A stretch of DNA of 58,318 nt from an uncultured Dehalococcoidia bacterium (GCA_938015525.1 CALLPC010000019.1:1-58318); one strand, 5' to 3'. Shown: positions 6,992 to 16,258, numbered from the stretch's first letter. Notes: generated by a model not told the origin, from the letters alone. A program made the numbers and translations.

Positions 6992-8206
6992 TCATCGGTT
7001 GCGAAGTATCGGCCGGCGGGGGGCCGCTGTGCCCCGTGCGTAGGCGAGGGTGGCCGCGGCTGCGCTCGCGGCGAGGGCAGCCGATACGGTGAAGGCGGTT
7101 GGGGCACCCCAGCGGCCGACGACGTAGCCGCCGAGTGCCGGGCCGAGGGCGAGCGCCAGCCCGCTGAGGGCGACGGAGAGGCCGATGAGCGTGCCGCGGT
7201 GGCTCTCGGGGGCGAGGTCCATGACGGCCGCATTCCACGCGGGGACGGTGAGGACGTTGCCGGCAAAGACGAGGGTCGCGGCGATGACGGCCACCGGGAG
7301 GCTCGTCGTCGAGGCGAGGACGAGCAGGCCGGCGACGAGGCAGAGCTGGCCGGCCGCGAACGGCCTCCAGCGCCCGAACCGGTCGGCGAGGTCACCGGCG
7401 GGGATATAGAGGAGGGCGCCGACGGCGACGGCCGGGATGAGGGCGATGGTCAGGCGGGAGAACGAGATGCCGATGGTGTGCTCGCCGTAGGGGCGGATGG
7501 CGGGCACGAGCATGGCGAGGGCGACACTCGCGAGGAGGATGAGGCCGGCGAGGGCGGCGGCGCGCCGGTCCAGCACGCTCCGGAGCGAGGGCCGGTCGGG
7601 GACATCGACCCGGCGGAAGAGCGAGCCGCCACGGTAGCTCGGGATGCCAAGGAGGGCCGCCGCGAAGGCGAGCGCGACCGCCCCGGCCGCGGCGCCGAAC
7701 AGTGCGCCGGCCGGGGCGTGGTCGACGAGGAAGGCTCCGCCGAGGGCGCCGAGGCCGAAACCGGCAAGCTGGGCGAGGTTGAGGAAACCGATGACCTTGC
7801 CCCGCCGGTCGATGGGGTAGAGGTCAGCGGCGATGGCGTAGGTGGCGGGCCAGAGGAAGGCGGTGGCGGCGCCGAGCATGGCGGCGAAGGCGAGGTAGGC
7901 GTGTGCCTGCCGGGCGACGGCCATGAGGCCGATAGCCGGGAGCATGAGGAGGAAGCCGAGGAGGAGGCCGGCCCGGCGCTCGAGACGGTCGGCGATGGCC
8001 CCGGTCGGGGTTTCGAGGAGGAACCGGGCGGCGCCGTAGCTGGCGAGGAGGTAGCCGCCCCAGGCGTCGGAGGTCGCGAGGTGCCGCGGCACCCACTCCT
8101 GGAACGTGGCGAAGAGGAGGATGCCGAGCGCGGCCTGCACGAGCAGGATGGCCAGGGCGAGCGGGAGGGGGTAGCGCCCGAAACCGGGCGGATAGCGGCC
8201 ATCCAT
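6992..8206 (-). CDS. Major facilitator superfamily transporter
   Basis: Inner-membrane carrier, 404 residues, about 12 hydrophobic segments. MFS motif A is seen between helices 2 and 3 (GAIADRLERRAG) and again in the second half (GDLADRFGRWRP). It resembles drug/H+ antiporter-like members; the substrate is unknown. The ATG at 8206 puts the first helix about 15 residues in. An in-frame start at 8308 would overlap the upstream SGNH gene and add a charged, membrane-free tail, so it was rejected. It follows the SGNH gene by 58 bases and may share its message. Confidence 0.85.
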   Translation of the reverse strand: MDGRYPPGFGRYPLPLALAILLVQAALGILLFATFQEWVPRHLATSDAWGGYLLASYGAARFLLETPTGAIADRLERRAGLLLGFLLMLPAIGLMAVARQAHAYLAFAAMLGAATAFLWPATYAIAADLYPIDRRGKVIGFLNLAQLAGFGLGALGGAFLVDHAPAGALFGAAAGAVALAFAAALLGIPSYRGGSLFRRVDVPDRPSLRSVLDRRAAALAGLILLASVALAMLVPAIRPYGEHTIGISFSRLTIALIPAVAVGALLYIPAGDLADRFGRWRPFAAGQLCLVAGLLVLASTTSLPVAVIAATLVFAGNVLTVPAWNAAVMDLAPESHRGTLIGLSVALSGLALALGPALGGYVVGRWGAPTAFTVSAALAASAAAATLAYARGTAAPRRPILRNR

Positions 8207-8264
8207 CGAGGACGAGGGTACGGCCCGGCGGAGGAAGGGACGACGGGCCGGCTCACCCGGCGCA

Positions 8265-9323
8265 TCAGGGGAGGCCGGCTTCGCGCGCCAGGACGGCGAG
8301 GATGGCACGGGCAGCCCGCTCGCCGCCGTCGCGGACGAGGTGGACGCCGTCCGGGTGGCGCATCTCTTTGACCTGGCCGTCGTCGTCGCGGAGGTAGGCG
8401 TCGTAGCCGCCGGCGGGCGACTGGAAGAGGGGCCAGAGGTCGATGAACCGGACCCACGGGCGTTTCGCGGCTTCTTCGCGGTAGATGGCGTTCAGGTCGG
8501 CCATGCGCTGGCTGAACTCGGCGCTGCGCATGATCGGCTGGCCGACCCAGAGGACGAGGCGGTTCTGCCCGCCGAGGAGGTCCATGACGCCGGCGACGCG
8601 GCGGCGGTACTCGGCCGTCCAGCCGGGTTCGCCGGGCTGGAAGACCTGCCCGTCGGGGGTCTTGATGCCCTGGGAGTCGTTGGCGCCGAACATGACGATG
8701 AAGACCTCGTAGCGGCCGGACTGGACGAGCTGGTTGAAGTGGCCGGGCCAGTCGAAGAAGTCGGGCCGGGTGAGGCCGGAGGAGAGCTGCGGGTCGTGGG
8801 TGGCGGCGATGACGCCGGTCTCGGCGGCCTGGCGGAGGAACGCCTCGCCGAGGACTTTCACCATCGAATCGCCGCCGATCCAGACGCGGAGGGGGTCGCT
8901 GGCGGTCGGGGTGCGGAGCTTCGGGCGGGGGTCGGGCGTGGGGGACGGGGCAGCGGCCGGGGTGCGGCCCGGGGTGGGCGCCTGGCCCGGGAGCGCGGTG
9001 GCATCGCCGCCGGGCTGGCCCTGGTCCTCGCTGCCGGGCGACGCTGGCAGTTCGAAGAGGTCGGCCTCCTTGCGGCCGAGCGCCCGGTCGAGCAGGTTGC
9101 GCGGTTCGTCGAGGAAGAGGAGCCGGCTGACCGCGGCGAACGGCTTCCAGACGGCGAGCCAGAAATCGCGCTCCCGGCCGTAGGGCATGGATGCGGCGCC
9201 CTGCTCGAGGGCGGGGGCGTTGAGGAGGACGGCGAGGAGGAGGCCGCCGACCATGACGCCGAAGACGCGCCGGGGCCGGGCGCCGAGCCGCTGGCGTGGG
9301 CCGGGTCGCGTCGCATCAGCCAT
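8265..9323 (-). CDS. SGNH/GDSL hydrolase-like protein (DUF459 type), membrane anchored
   Basis: A 352-residue protein with an N-terminal signal anchor (about 20-38), a Pro/Thr/Gly-rich linker (about 95-143) and an extracytoplasmic SGNH domain. Catalytic residues are Ser153 (IGGDSM), Asn215 (GANDSQ), Asp325 and His328 (DGVHL). Such proteins partner with MBOAT acyltransferases to O-acetylate secreted polysaccharides or peptidoglycan. The start lies 22 bases after the MBOAT stop, and GGAGGTGA precedes the ATG. The operon order MBOAT-SGNH supports a transfer role over simple hydrolysis. Confidence 0.85.
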   Translation of the reverse strand: MADATRPGPRQRLGARPRRVFGVMVGGLLLAVLLNAPALEQGAASMPYGRERDFWLAVWKPFAAVSRLLFLDEPRNLLDRALGRKEADLFELPASPGSEDQGQPGGDATALPGQAPTPGRTPAAAPSPTPDPRPKLRTPTASDPLRVWIGGDSMVKVLGEAFLRQAAETGVIAATHDPQLSSGLTRPDFFDWPGHFNQLVQSGRYEVFIVMFGANDSQGIKTPDGQVFQPGEPGWTAEYRRRVAGVMDLLGGQNRLVLWVGQPIMRSAEFSQRMADLNAIYREEAAKRPWVRFIDLWPLFQSPAGGYDAYLRDDDGQVKEMRHPDGVHLVRDGGERAARAILAVLAREAGLP

Positions 9324-9345
9324 CGGGCGGGGTCACCTCCGGCGC

Positions 9346-10767
9346 TCAGAACTGGAAGTAGATGAAGGGTGCAACGCCCTCCGGCCCGAGGGCGTCGATG
9401 AGGACGAGCGCCACGGCCAGCATAGCCGCCTGGGCGGCAGGGGCGAGTTCAGAGTAGGTCACTTCGAAGCGCCGGAAGAGGTCGCGCGGGAGGAACTGGG
9501 CGGCGATTGCGCCGGCGATGACGGCCACCAGGAGCGGGCTGGCTGCCGGGGAGGGTTCGCCCCAGGCGGTGGCGATGCGGGTGATGACGTGCCAGGCGGT
9601 GCCGAACGTCTCGGCGCGGAAGAAGATCCAGGCGAAGCAGACGACGTGGAAGGTGACGAGCCAGCCGGCCGCCTTCGCTGCCGCGCCGCGGAGCCAGCGA
9701 TTACGGGCGCGGACCTCCCGTTCGATGATGAGGCCGGCGCCGTGGATGGCGCCCCAGGCGACGAACGTCCAGGCCGCGCCGTGCCAGAGGCCGCCGAGGA
9801 GCATCGTGAGGAAGAGGTTCCGGTAGGTGAACCCTTTGCTGCCGCGATTGCCGCCGAGCGGGATATAGAGGTAATCGCGCAGCCAGCGGCTCAGCGTCAT
9901 GTGCCAGCGGCGCCAGAAGTCCTGGAGCGACCACGCGCGGTAGGGCTGGTCGAAGTTCTGCGGGAACTGGATGCCGAGGAGGAGGGCGCAGCCGATGGCG
10001 ATATCGGTGTAGCCGCTGAAATCGGCGAAGATCTGGACCGCGTAGGCGTACACGCCGAGCAGGTTTTCGAACGCGCTGTGGGTGCCCGGGCTGGCGAACA
10101 CGGGGTCGGCGATTTCGCCGGCGAGGTAGGTCGAGATGACGACCTTCTTGAACAGCCCCGCCACGATGAGGGTAAAGGCCGGTGCGGCGTCGATCACCCG
10201 GTCGCGCAGGGGGGCCCGGATTTGCGGGGCGAATTCGGTGACGCGCACGATCGGCCCGGCCACGAGGTGAGGGAAGAACGAGAGATAGAGGGCGAAATCG
10301 AGCGGCGAGAGCGGCTCGCACCGGCCGCGGGCGATGTCGACCAGGTAGCTGATGGCGTGGAAGGTGAAGAAGGAGATGGCGACGGGCAGGGTGACCTGCA
10401 GGAGGGGGAGGGGGAGGTCGACCCCGAGCCGCTCGACCAGGCCGGCGACGTCCTTGACGAAGAAGCCGTAGTACTTGAACCAGCCGAGGGTGGCGAGGTT
10501 GGCGGCGACGCCGAAGCCGAGGAACCAGCGGCCGAAGCGGTCGAGCCCCTCCGGGCCGCGCATCCGGGCGAGGTCGCGGCCGACGGCCCAGTTGAAGGCC
10601 GTGGAGCCGATGAGGAGGAGAACGAATTTCGGCTCCCAGAAGCCGTAGAAGAACCAGCTGGCCAGGACGAGGAAGACGCGCCACCACAGATGCCACGGCC
10701 GGATGAGCCAGGCGATGGCGAACACGACGACGAAGAAGATGGCGAAATCGACGGTCGGGAAGAGCAT
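9346..10767 (-). CDS. MBOAT-family O-acyltransferase (AlgI-like)
   Basis: Polytopic membrane protein of 473 residues that carries an acyl (usually acetyl) group across the membrane to a partner. Family blocks are clear: RAWSLQDFWRRWHMTLSRW, LYIPLGGNRGS, GGLWHGAAW and the invariant His342 in GAIHGAG. The start chosen (ATG 10767, MLFPTVDFAIFF) is the normal AlgI N-terminus; the open frame upstream to 11160 is not coding. With the SGNH protein behind it and a second SGNH gene in front on the other strand, the target is probably a surface glycan. Confidence 0.9.
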   Translation of the reverse strand: MLFPTVDFAIFFVVVFAIAWLIRPWHLWWRVFLVLASWFFYGFWEPKFVLLLIGSTAFNWAVGRDLARMRGPEGLDRFGRWFLGFGVAANLATLGWFKYYGFFVKDVAGLVERLGVDLPLPLLQVTLPVAISFFTFHAISYLVDIARGRCEPLSPLDFALYLSFFPHLVAGPIVRVTEFAPQIRAPLRDRVIDAAPAFTLIVAGLFKKVVISTYLAGEIADPVFASPGTHSAFENLLGVYAYAVQIFADFSGYTDIAIGCALLLGIQFPQNFDQPYRAWSLQDFWRRWHMTLSRWLRDYLYIPLGGNRGSKGFTYRNLFLTMLLGGLWHGAAWTFVAWGAIHGAGLIIEREVRARNRWLRGAAAKAAGWLVTFHVVCFAWIFFRAETFGTAWHVITRIATAWGEPSPAASPLLVAVIAGAIAAQFLPRDLFRRFEVTYSELAPAAQAAMLAVALVLIDALGPEGVAPFIYFQF

Positions 10768-10895
10768 GGCCTCGGAGTGGTGCGGGGCTTGCCCCCGCCC
10801 CGCATTGTCGCGGGCTGGCGCGAAGCGGGCGACTGCGGAAACTTTACCCCGGGGCCGCGCGTTACCCGATACGAAGCCCCTGCGAGGTCGCGGCA

Positions 10896-11780
10896 TTGGA
10901 AGAACCGCCCGTCGGCGAAGCGGCGCCCGCCCCGGGGGGCCGCCCCCGGCAGCGGTGGCGCGCCCGGCGGTGGCACGGGATGCTGCTCGTCCTCGCGGGG
11001 GTGCTCGGCGGCTGCGCGGGGGTGGTCCTCTCGCTCGCCGACGACCGGGCCGCCGAGGCCCCGGCGGCGGCAGCAGCGCCGGCACCCCGGCAGGTACTGG
11101 TCGCGGGGCTCGCCTTCGATGGGACGCCGGAGCCGCCGCCCACGCCCACCCCGACGCCAACCCCTCCCCCGGCGCGGCTTCGAACGGCGGAGGGCGTCCG
11201 CCTCTGGTCGGACGGTGATTCGACCTCGTACTTCATGACCGTCGCCCTCTTCGCGGAGTGGTCGGCGCTGGGCGGCCTGCCGGTCCGCGGCGCCGACTAC
11301 AAGATCAGCTCGGGGCTGATGCGGCCGGACTTCTTCGACTGGCCGGCCTACCTCGCGGCCGAGATGGCCCGCTACGACCCGGACGTCGTGGTCTTCATGG
11401 TCGGTGCCAACGATGCGAACCAGGTGCGCTCAGCCGAGGAGTACGGTGCCCGGGTCGGCGCCGTGATGGACCTGCTCTACCGCCCGGGGCGGACGGTGGT
11501 CTGGATGGGACAGCCGAACATGGGGCGGGCCGACCTGGCAGCGAGCGTGCCCCGGCTGAACGCTATTTTCGCGGCCGAGGCGGGAGCCCGGCCGTGGGTG
11601 CTCTACCTCGATACGTGGGCGCTGACCTCGGCGGCGGACGGGAGCTACGCCCCGGCTCTGCCGGATGAGACCGGGGCGCTGCAGGTCATCCGGGTGAGCG
11701 ATGGGGTGCACTTCACCCCGGCTGGCGGGCGGCGGCTGGCGCTGGCCGTCATCGCGGCCCTCTTCGAACCCGGCCGCTGA
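10896..11780 (+). CDS. Second SGNH/GDSL hydrolase-like protein (DUF459 type)
   Basis: A 294-residue paralogue of the SGNH gene at 8.3 kb, sharing the stretch SSGLMRPDFFDWP. It has a hydrophobic anchor (about 28-47), a Pro/Thr linker (about 75-95) and a catalytic domain with Ser109 (DGDSTS), Asn172 (GANDAN), Asp269 and His272 (DGVHF). It probably acts outside the membrane on acyl groups of surface glycans. The start is uncertain: TTG at 10896 has GAGGT upstream, while ATG at 10980 would begin directly at the anchor. It is divergent from the MBOAT gene across 128 bases. Confidence 0.8.
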   Translation: MEEPPVGEAAPAPGGRPRQRWRARRWHGMLLVLAGVLGGCAGVVLSLADDRAAEAPAAAAAPAPRQVLVAGLAFDGTPEPPPTPTPTPTPPPARLRTAEGVRLWSDGDSTSYFMTVALFAEWSALGGLPVRGADYKISSGLMRPDFFDWPAYLAAEMARYDPDVVVFMVGANDANQVRSAEEYGARVGAVMDLLYRPGRTVVWMGQPNMGRADLAASVPRLNAIFAAEAGARPWVLYLDTWALTSAADGSYAPALPDETGALQVIRVSDGVHFTPAGGRRLALAVIAALFEPGR

Positions 11781-11805
11781 GCGCCGGGGGCTGCCCGCCG
11801 GGCGG

Positions 11806-11811
11806 TATAAT
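11806..11811 (+). promoter_or_regulatory. Consensus -10 element, leaderless-type, for clpS1
   Basis: A perfect TATAAT ends 6 bases before the ATG at 11818, so the message should start at or next to the A of the start codon. No convincing -35 is seen. Confidence 0.55.
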
Positions 11812-11817
11812 CAGCGC

Positions 11818-12156
11818 ATGAGCCTGCTGCCTGCTCCCGGGACGCACGTCATCGAAGAGACCGACCAGCAGCTCGAACCGCCCTACCACCTCGTGCTGCT
11901 GGACGACGACGAGCACACCTACGCGTACGTAATCCGGATGTGCGCGGAGATCTTCGGATACGGGCCGGAGAAGGGGTATGCGATCGCCTGCGTGGTGGAC
12001 AGCCAGGGCCGGGCCGTGCTGATGACGGGCAGCCACGATGAGGTCCGGGCGAAGCAGGAGCTGGTGCATGCCTACGGGCCGGACCCCCTGATGCCGAGCT
12101 CGCGCGGGAGCATGTCGGCCGTCATCGAGCCAGCCTGCCAGGGCACGGGAAGTTAA
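11818..12156 (+). CDS. clpS: ATP-dependent Clp protease adaptor ClpS, divergent copy
   Basis: Adaptor that binds the ClpA/ClpC N-domain and delivers N-end-rule substrates. The 112 residues show the ClpS core: PPYHLVLLDDDEHTYAYV, a helix with a central Cys, GYAIACVVDSQGRAVLMTG and KQELVHAYG. The acidic LLDDDEHT replaces the more usual HNDDVNT of the second copy at 21.7 kb, and the C-terminal tail is longer. No Clp ATPase gene is nearby. A perfect TATAAT precedes the ATG by 6 bases. Confidence 0.82.
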   Translation: MSLLPAPGTHVIEETDQQLEPPYHLVLLDDDEHTYAYVIRMCAEIFGYGPEKGYAIACVVDSQGRAVLMTGSHDEVRAKQELVHAYGPDPLMPSSRGSMSAVIEPACQGTGS

Positions 12157-12309
12157 CGTTCGCCCCCACGCAGGCGGGCCGCCGGTGCGGTACACTTGAA
12201 GCAGGTTGCGCAGGGTTTTCGCACTGCCGTTGCCATCGAGCATTCGTATCGCTACGTGCCCCTCGGTTGCCGTCCGTGAGCCGCGCCCTGCGCCGGGGGC
12301 CGGTTCGGC

Positions 12310-12924
12310 ATGACGGTTGCGCGCGCGTTCGCACCCCGCACGGTCGGGGTGCTCGCCCTGCAGGGGGATTTCCGGGAGCATCGCGAGATGCTGGAGGGGA
12401 TGGGCCACCGGGCCATCGAAGTCCGGAAGCCGGCCCAGCTCGAGGGCCTCGATGCCCTCATCATCCCGGGCGGCGAAAGTACGACCATCGCCCGGCTCAT
12501 CCTCTCGAACGGGTTCCAGGAGCCGCTGCGGGCCTTCTGTGCGAGCGGCCGGCCCACGTGGGGCACCTGCGCGGGCGCCATCCTGCTCGCGAAGGAGGTC
12601 GACCGGCTGGACCGGCCCGGCATCGAAACGATGCACATCCGCGTGCGGCGGAACGCGTTCGGCCGCCAGGTCGATAGCTTCGAAGAGGACCTCGCCATCG
12701 AAGGGCTGGAGGGCGGGCCGTTCCGGGCCGTCTTCATCCGCGCCCCGGTCATCGAGCGGGTGGACCCGCCGGCGCGGCCAATCGCCCGGCTGGCGGACGG
12801 CACGGTGGTGGCTGCCCGGCAGGGGAACCTGCTCGCGACGAGCTTCCACCCCGAGCTGACGCACGATGCGAGGCTGCACGCCTACTTCCTCACCATCGGC
12901 GCACCGCCGGGAGCGGCGAAATGA
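12310..12924 (+). CDS. pdxT: Pyridoxal 5'-phosphate synthase glutaminase subunit PdxT
   Basis: Glutaminase that releases ammonia from glutamine and passes it to PdxS for PLP synthesis. The 204 residues carry GVLALQGDFREH, the oxyanion motif GGEST (54-58), nucleophile Cys87 (GTCAGAI) and the His180/Glu182 pair (SFHPELT). Its usual partner pdxS is not in the window, so it must lie elsewhere. It is the first of four closely packed genes and overlaps the next by ATGA. The ATG has no clear Shine-Dalgarno; a TACACT -10 candidate at 12188-12193 would give a leader of about 110 bases. Confidence 0.92.
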   Translation: MTVARAFAPRTVGVLALQGDFREHREMLEGMGHRAIEVRKPAQLEGLDALIIPGGESTTIARLILSNGFQEPLRAFCASGRPTWGTCAGAILLAKEVDRLDRPGIETMHIRVRRNAFGRQVDSFEEDLAIEGLEGGPFRAVFIRAPVIERVDPPARPIARLADGTVVAARQGNLLATSFHPELTHDARLHAYFLTIGAPPGAAK

Positions 12925-13844
12925 GTGACCACATCGCCGAGCCCCTGAGCCCGATCGACGCGGCGACGCTCTGGCCGCAGCTCCACCGGCTGGATACCGA
13001 GGTGGTGGCACACCGCGGCGGCCAGAACCTGCTCGTCTCGAGCGGGCTGGCGGCGACGGGCATCGCCAGGCTGCCGAGGGTGCCGCGCACGGCGGTCGTG
13101 GGGGTGCGCCGGGGCCTCAGCTACCGCGGGGTCGCCGTCGCGCGCCAGCTGGCGGGCGGCGCGGGCTGGGATGTCGCCTCGCTCCGCATCGGCCGGCCGA
13201 AGGACGACGACGCCGTGACGGCGCTGCTGCAGGGGCTCGCGCGTGAGGTCGCGCTGCGGGGCGGGCGGGTGCTCTACCTGCGGTATGCGGAGGGTTCGCC
13301 CCATGCGGGCGCACTGCGGCGGGCCGGCTTCTACGCCTACCGGCTGGAGCGGCTGTACGCCCTGCGCAGCAGCCGTGCCGTGCCGGGGCCGCAGAATCCG
13401 TTCCGGCCGGCCGTGCGGGCAGACCGTCCCGGGGTCTTCCGCCTCTACTGCCGGGCGGTGCCGGAGCCAGTCCGGCGGAACGAAGCGCCGGGCCAGCAGG
13501 AGTTCCGGGCGGTGCTCGATTCGTTCGATTGCGAACAGGAATTCGTGGCCGATGGGGAGGGCGGGCTCATCGGCTGGGCCGGGGTCGGCGAGCGGGAGGC
13601 GCACCTCCTCCTCGCCGAAGGAGGCGACCTCGTCGAGGCAGCGCTCGATACCGTCGAAGCGCACGCGCCGCGGCATGGCGCCCTCGTGGTGGCCGAACAC
13701 CAGCCCGGCATCGAAGCGGCCGCGCAGGCGCGCGGCTACCCGGCCCTCGGAGTGCGGCTCATGTGCGCGCGCCGCCTCGCGCGGGCCGAGACCCTCAAGG
13801 AGGTCGTGGCGGTCCCGGCGGAATCGTTCCCCGTACCGCAATGA
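12921..13844 (+). CDS. GNAT-like protein of unknown function
   Basis: A 307-residue cytoplasmic protein. It looks like two degenerate N-acetyltransferase domains: the first includes SYRGVAVARQLAGG and RGGRVLYLRYAEG, followed by LRRAGFYAYRLERLYAL; the second includes GLIGWAGVGEREAHLLL and ARGYPALGVRLMCAR. No exact acetyl-CoA loop can be claimed. It is translationally coupled to pdxT (ATGA overlap) and 3 bases before the R3H ATPase gene. The conserved packing suggests a housekeeping role, but none can be named. Confidence 0.6.
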   Translation: MSDHIAEPLSPIDAATLWPQLHRLDTEVVAHRGGQNLLVSSGLAATGIARLPRVPRTAVVGVRRGLSYRGVAVARQLAGGAGWDVASLRIGRPKDDDAVTALLQGLAREVALRGGRVLYLRYAEGSPHAGALRRAGFYAYRLERLYALRSSRAVPGPQNPFRPAVRADRPGVFRLYCRAVPEPVRRNEAPGQQEFRAVLDSFDCEQEFVADGEGGLIGWAGVGEREAHLLLAEGGDLVEAALDTVEAHAPRHGALVVAEHQPGIEAAAQARGYPALGVRLMCARRLARAETLKEVVAVPAESFPVPQ

Positions 13845-13847
13845 GCC

Positions 13848-15602
13848 GTGAGCCAGTCATCCTCTGCATCCGCACCGCTGCCCCCTGAACAGATCGTCAC
13901 CGACGACCTCGACCTGCTGCTCGATGCGCTCCCGCCGCATATCTCGGGGCCGCTGCGGGAGGCGGAGCGCCGCGCCGACCTGCTCGAGGTGGTGATGGAC
14001 CTCGGCCGGCTGCCGGAAGCCCGCTACCCCGGCCGCGAAGTCATCCTCAGCCGGGAAGAGATTACGGAAGCCGACCTCCAGTGGGTCATCGCCCGGATCG
14101 GGGATTTCGGCGACGACAACCGGGCCGGCATCGAACGGACCCTCCACCGGATTTCGTGCATCCGGAACCGGCGCGGCAAGGTGATCGGGCTCACCTGCCG
14201 GGTCGGGCGGGCCGTCTACGGCACCATCCGCGTCATCGAAGACCTCGTCCTCAGCGGCAAGAACATCCTCCTCCTCGGCCGGCCCGGTGTCGGGAAGACG
14301 ACGATGCTGCGGGAGGTGGCCCGGGTGCTCGCCGACGATGCGAACAAGCGGGTGATCATCGTCGATACGTCGAACGAGATCGGCGGCGACGGCGACGTGC
14401 CGCACCCGGCGATCGGCGGCTCCCGCCGGATGCAGGTCGCCACGCCGGCGATGCAGCACGCCGTCATGATCGAGGCGGTGGAGAACCACATGCCGGAGGT
14501 CATCGTCATCGATGAGATCGGCACGGAGCTGGAGGCGCAGGCGGCGCGGACCATCGCCGAGCGCGGCGTCCAGCTCGTCGGCACCGCTCACGGCACCTCG
14601 CTCGAGAACCTGATGCTGAACCCGACGCTGGCGGACCTCATCGGCGGCATCCAGTCGGTGACGCTGGGCGACGAGGAGGCGCGGCGCCGCGGCACGCAGA
14701 AGTCGATCCTCGAACGGAAAGCGCCGCCGACGTTCGACATCGTGGTCGAAATCGAGAGCTGGCGGCGGGTATCGATTCACAAGAACGTGGCCGAGACGGT
14801 CGACGCCATCCTGCGCGGTTACCGGGCGAAGCCGGAGACGCGCCAGCTCGGCCCGGGCGGCCGGGTCGAGATCGTGGACGATGCGGAGCGGGAGGGGGCC
14901 GAATTCGGCATGGGCGCGAGCGCCCCGGCACGCGGCGGCCGGCCGCCGACCTGGGAGATCGGCCACCGGCGGAACGGCGGCCACGTGCGAGAGTTCCGCG
15001 AGCCGCGCGAGACGCGGGGGTTCGAACCGGCCTCCCCGGAAGCGGGCGCCGTCGAGGAGGAGGAGCCGGCCCAGTTCGCCAGCTTCGTGCCCCGGCCGAC
15101 GTCCCGCGTGACCCGGCTCTTCCCCTTCGGCATCCCGCGGGCGCGGCTCGAGCAGGCGGCCCGCTCGGTCGATGCGAACATCGAACTCGTCGATGACCCG
15201 GCGGATGCCGATGCCGTCATCACCCTCCGCAACTACTACCGGAGCAAGCCGCCGGCGCTCCGCGCGGCGGAGGAGCGGAACCTGCCGCTCTACGTGGTGA
15301 AGAGCAGCGGCCTCTACCAGCTCGAGCAGGCGCTCCTGCAGCTGCGGGGCGACCGGGGGGCCGGCGCCCGCGGCCCGAAGCGTGACCCGATGGTCGACGT
15401 CTTCCGGGAGACCGAGGAGGCGATCGCGAAGGTCCTCGAAGAGGGTCGCCCGGTGGAGCTGCCGCCGGCGAACAGCTACGTCCGCCGGGTGCAGCACCAG
15501 CTGGCGAACCGGTACAACCTGGAGAGCCGCAGCTCGGGCAAGGAGCCGATGCGCCGCGTGAAAATCCTGCCGCTCGGCAGCGGGACGCCGTTCGAGCGGT
15601 GA
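13848..15602 (+). CDS. R3H-domain AAA ATPase (Ycf45/SpoIIIAA-like)
   Basis: A 584-residue ATPase. Residues about 15-340 form an AAA domain with Walker A GRPGVGKT (144-151), Walker B EVIVIDEIG (about 217-225) and a GTAHGTSLENL sensor segment. After a low-complexity linker a second module (RLFPFGIPRARLEQAAR, then VVKSSGLYQLEQAL) and a C-terminal R3H domain (ANSYVRRVQHQLANRY) follow, pointing to single-stranded nucleic acid binding. The family is common in Chloroflexi, cyanobacteria and plastids and its role is unsettled. It starts with GTG 3 bases after the previous stop and overlaps tmk (GTGA). Confidence 0.88.
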   Translation: MSQSSSASAPLPPEQIVTDDLDLLLDALPPHISGPLREAERRADLLEVVMDLGRLPEARYPGREVILSREEITEADLQWVIARIGDFGDDNRAGIERTLHRISCIRNRRGKVIGLTCRVGRAVYGTIRVIEDLVLSGKNILLLGRPGVGKTTMLREVARVLADDANKRVIIVDTSNEIGGDGDVPHPAIGGSRRMQVATPAMQHAVMIEAVENHMPEVIVIDEIGTELEAQAARTIAERGVQLVGTAHGTSLENLMLNPTLADLIGGIQSVTLGDEEARRRGTQKSILERKAPPTFDIVVEIESWRRVSIHKNVAETVDAILRGYRAKPETRQLGPGGRVEIVDDAEREGAEFGMGASAPARGGRPPTWEIGHRRNGGHVREFREPRETRGFEPASPEAGAVEEEEPAQFASFVPRPTSRVTRLFPFGIPRARLEQAARSVDANIELVDDPADADAVITLRNYYRSKPPALRAAEERNLPLYVVKSSGLYQLEQALLQLRGDRGAGARGPKRDPMVDVFRETEEAIAKVLEEGRPVELPPANSYVRRVQHQLANRYNLESRSSGKEPMRRVKILPLGSGTPFER

Positions 15603-16210
15603 GCAGCGGCCGCTTCATCGTTTTCGAAGGCGGGGAAGGCTCAGGCAAGAGCACGGCAGCGGCGGCCGTCGCCCGGCGGCTGGAGGACGGGGGGCACCGC
15701 GTCCTCCTCACGCGGGAGCCGGGCGGCACCCCGGCGGGGGAGGTGATCCGGGGGCTCCTCCATGAGCGGCTCACTCCCTGGGCCGAGCTGTTCGCCTTCC
15801 TCGCCGCCCGTGCCGAGCTGGTGGTGACGGTCATCCGGCCGGCGCTCGAACGGGGCGAGGTCGTCATCTGCGACCGGTTCGCACCGAGCACGTTCGCCTA
15901 CCAGGTCCACGCCCGCGGGCTGGACCCCGTCATCGTCCGGACTGCGAACCGCGCGGCAACGGGCGGGCTGGAGCCAGACCTCGTCGTGTACCTGGATATC
16001 GACCCGGCGGCCGGGCTGGCGCGAAAGGCTGCCGAGAGCGCAGCCGTGGCGACGGGCCTGGAGGGGCTGGAGTTCCACCGGAAGGTGCGGGAGGGGTACC
16101 TGCTCCAGGCGCGGGACGAGGCGGGCCGGTGGGCGGTGGTCGATGCCGCGCTGCCGGCGGAACGGGTGGCGGAGCTGGCGGCGGAGCGGGTGCTGCGGCT
16201 GCTGGGGTAG
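15599..16210 (+). CDS. tmk: Thymidylate kinase
   Basis: Phosphorylates dTMP to dTDP with ATP, an essential step for DNA synthesis. The 203 residues include the P-loop GEGSGKST (12-19), the TREPGGTP segment, the DRF motif in VVICDRFAPSTFAYQ, and a LID with AVATGLEGLEFH. Length is normal. The GTG start overlaps the TGA of the R3H ATPase gene, so the pdxT to tmk set is one translational unit. Confidence 0.93.
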   Translation: MSSGRFIVFEGGEGSGKSTAAAAVARRLEDGGHRVLLTREPGGTPAGEVIRGLLHERLTPWAELFAFLAARAELVVTVIRPALERGEVVICDRFAPSTFAYQVHARGLDPVIVRTANRAATGGLEPDLVVYLDIDPAAGLARKAAESAAVATGLEGLEFHRKVREGYLLQARDEAGRWAVVDAALPAERVAELAAERVLRLLG

Positions 16211-16258
16211 AGCGGAACGGCTGCTGCCTGGGGCGTGGCGCCGGGCGGCACATCCCCG

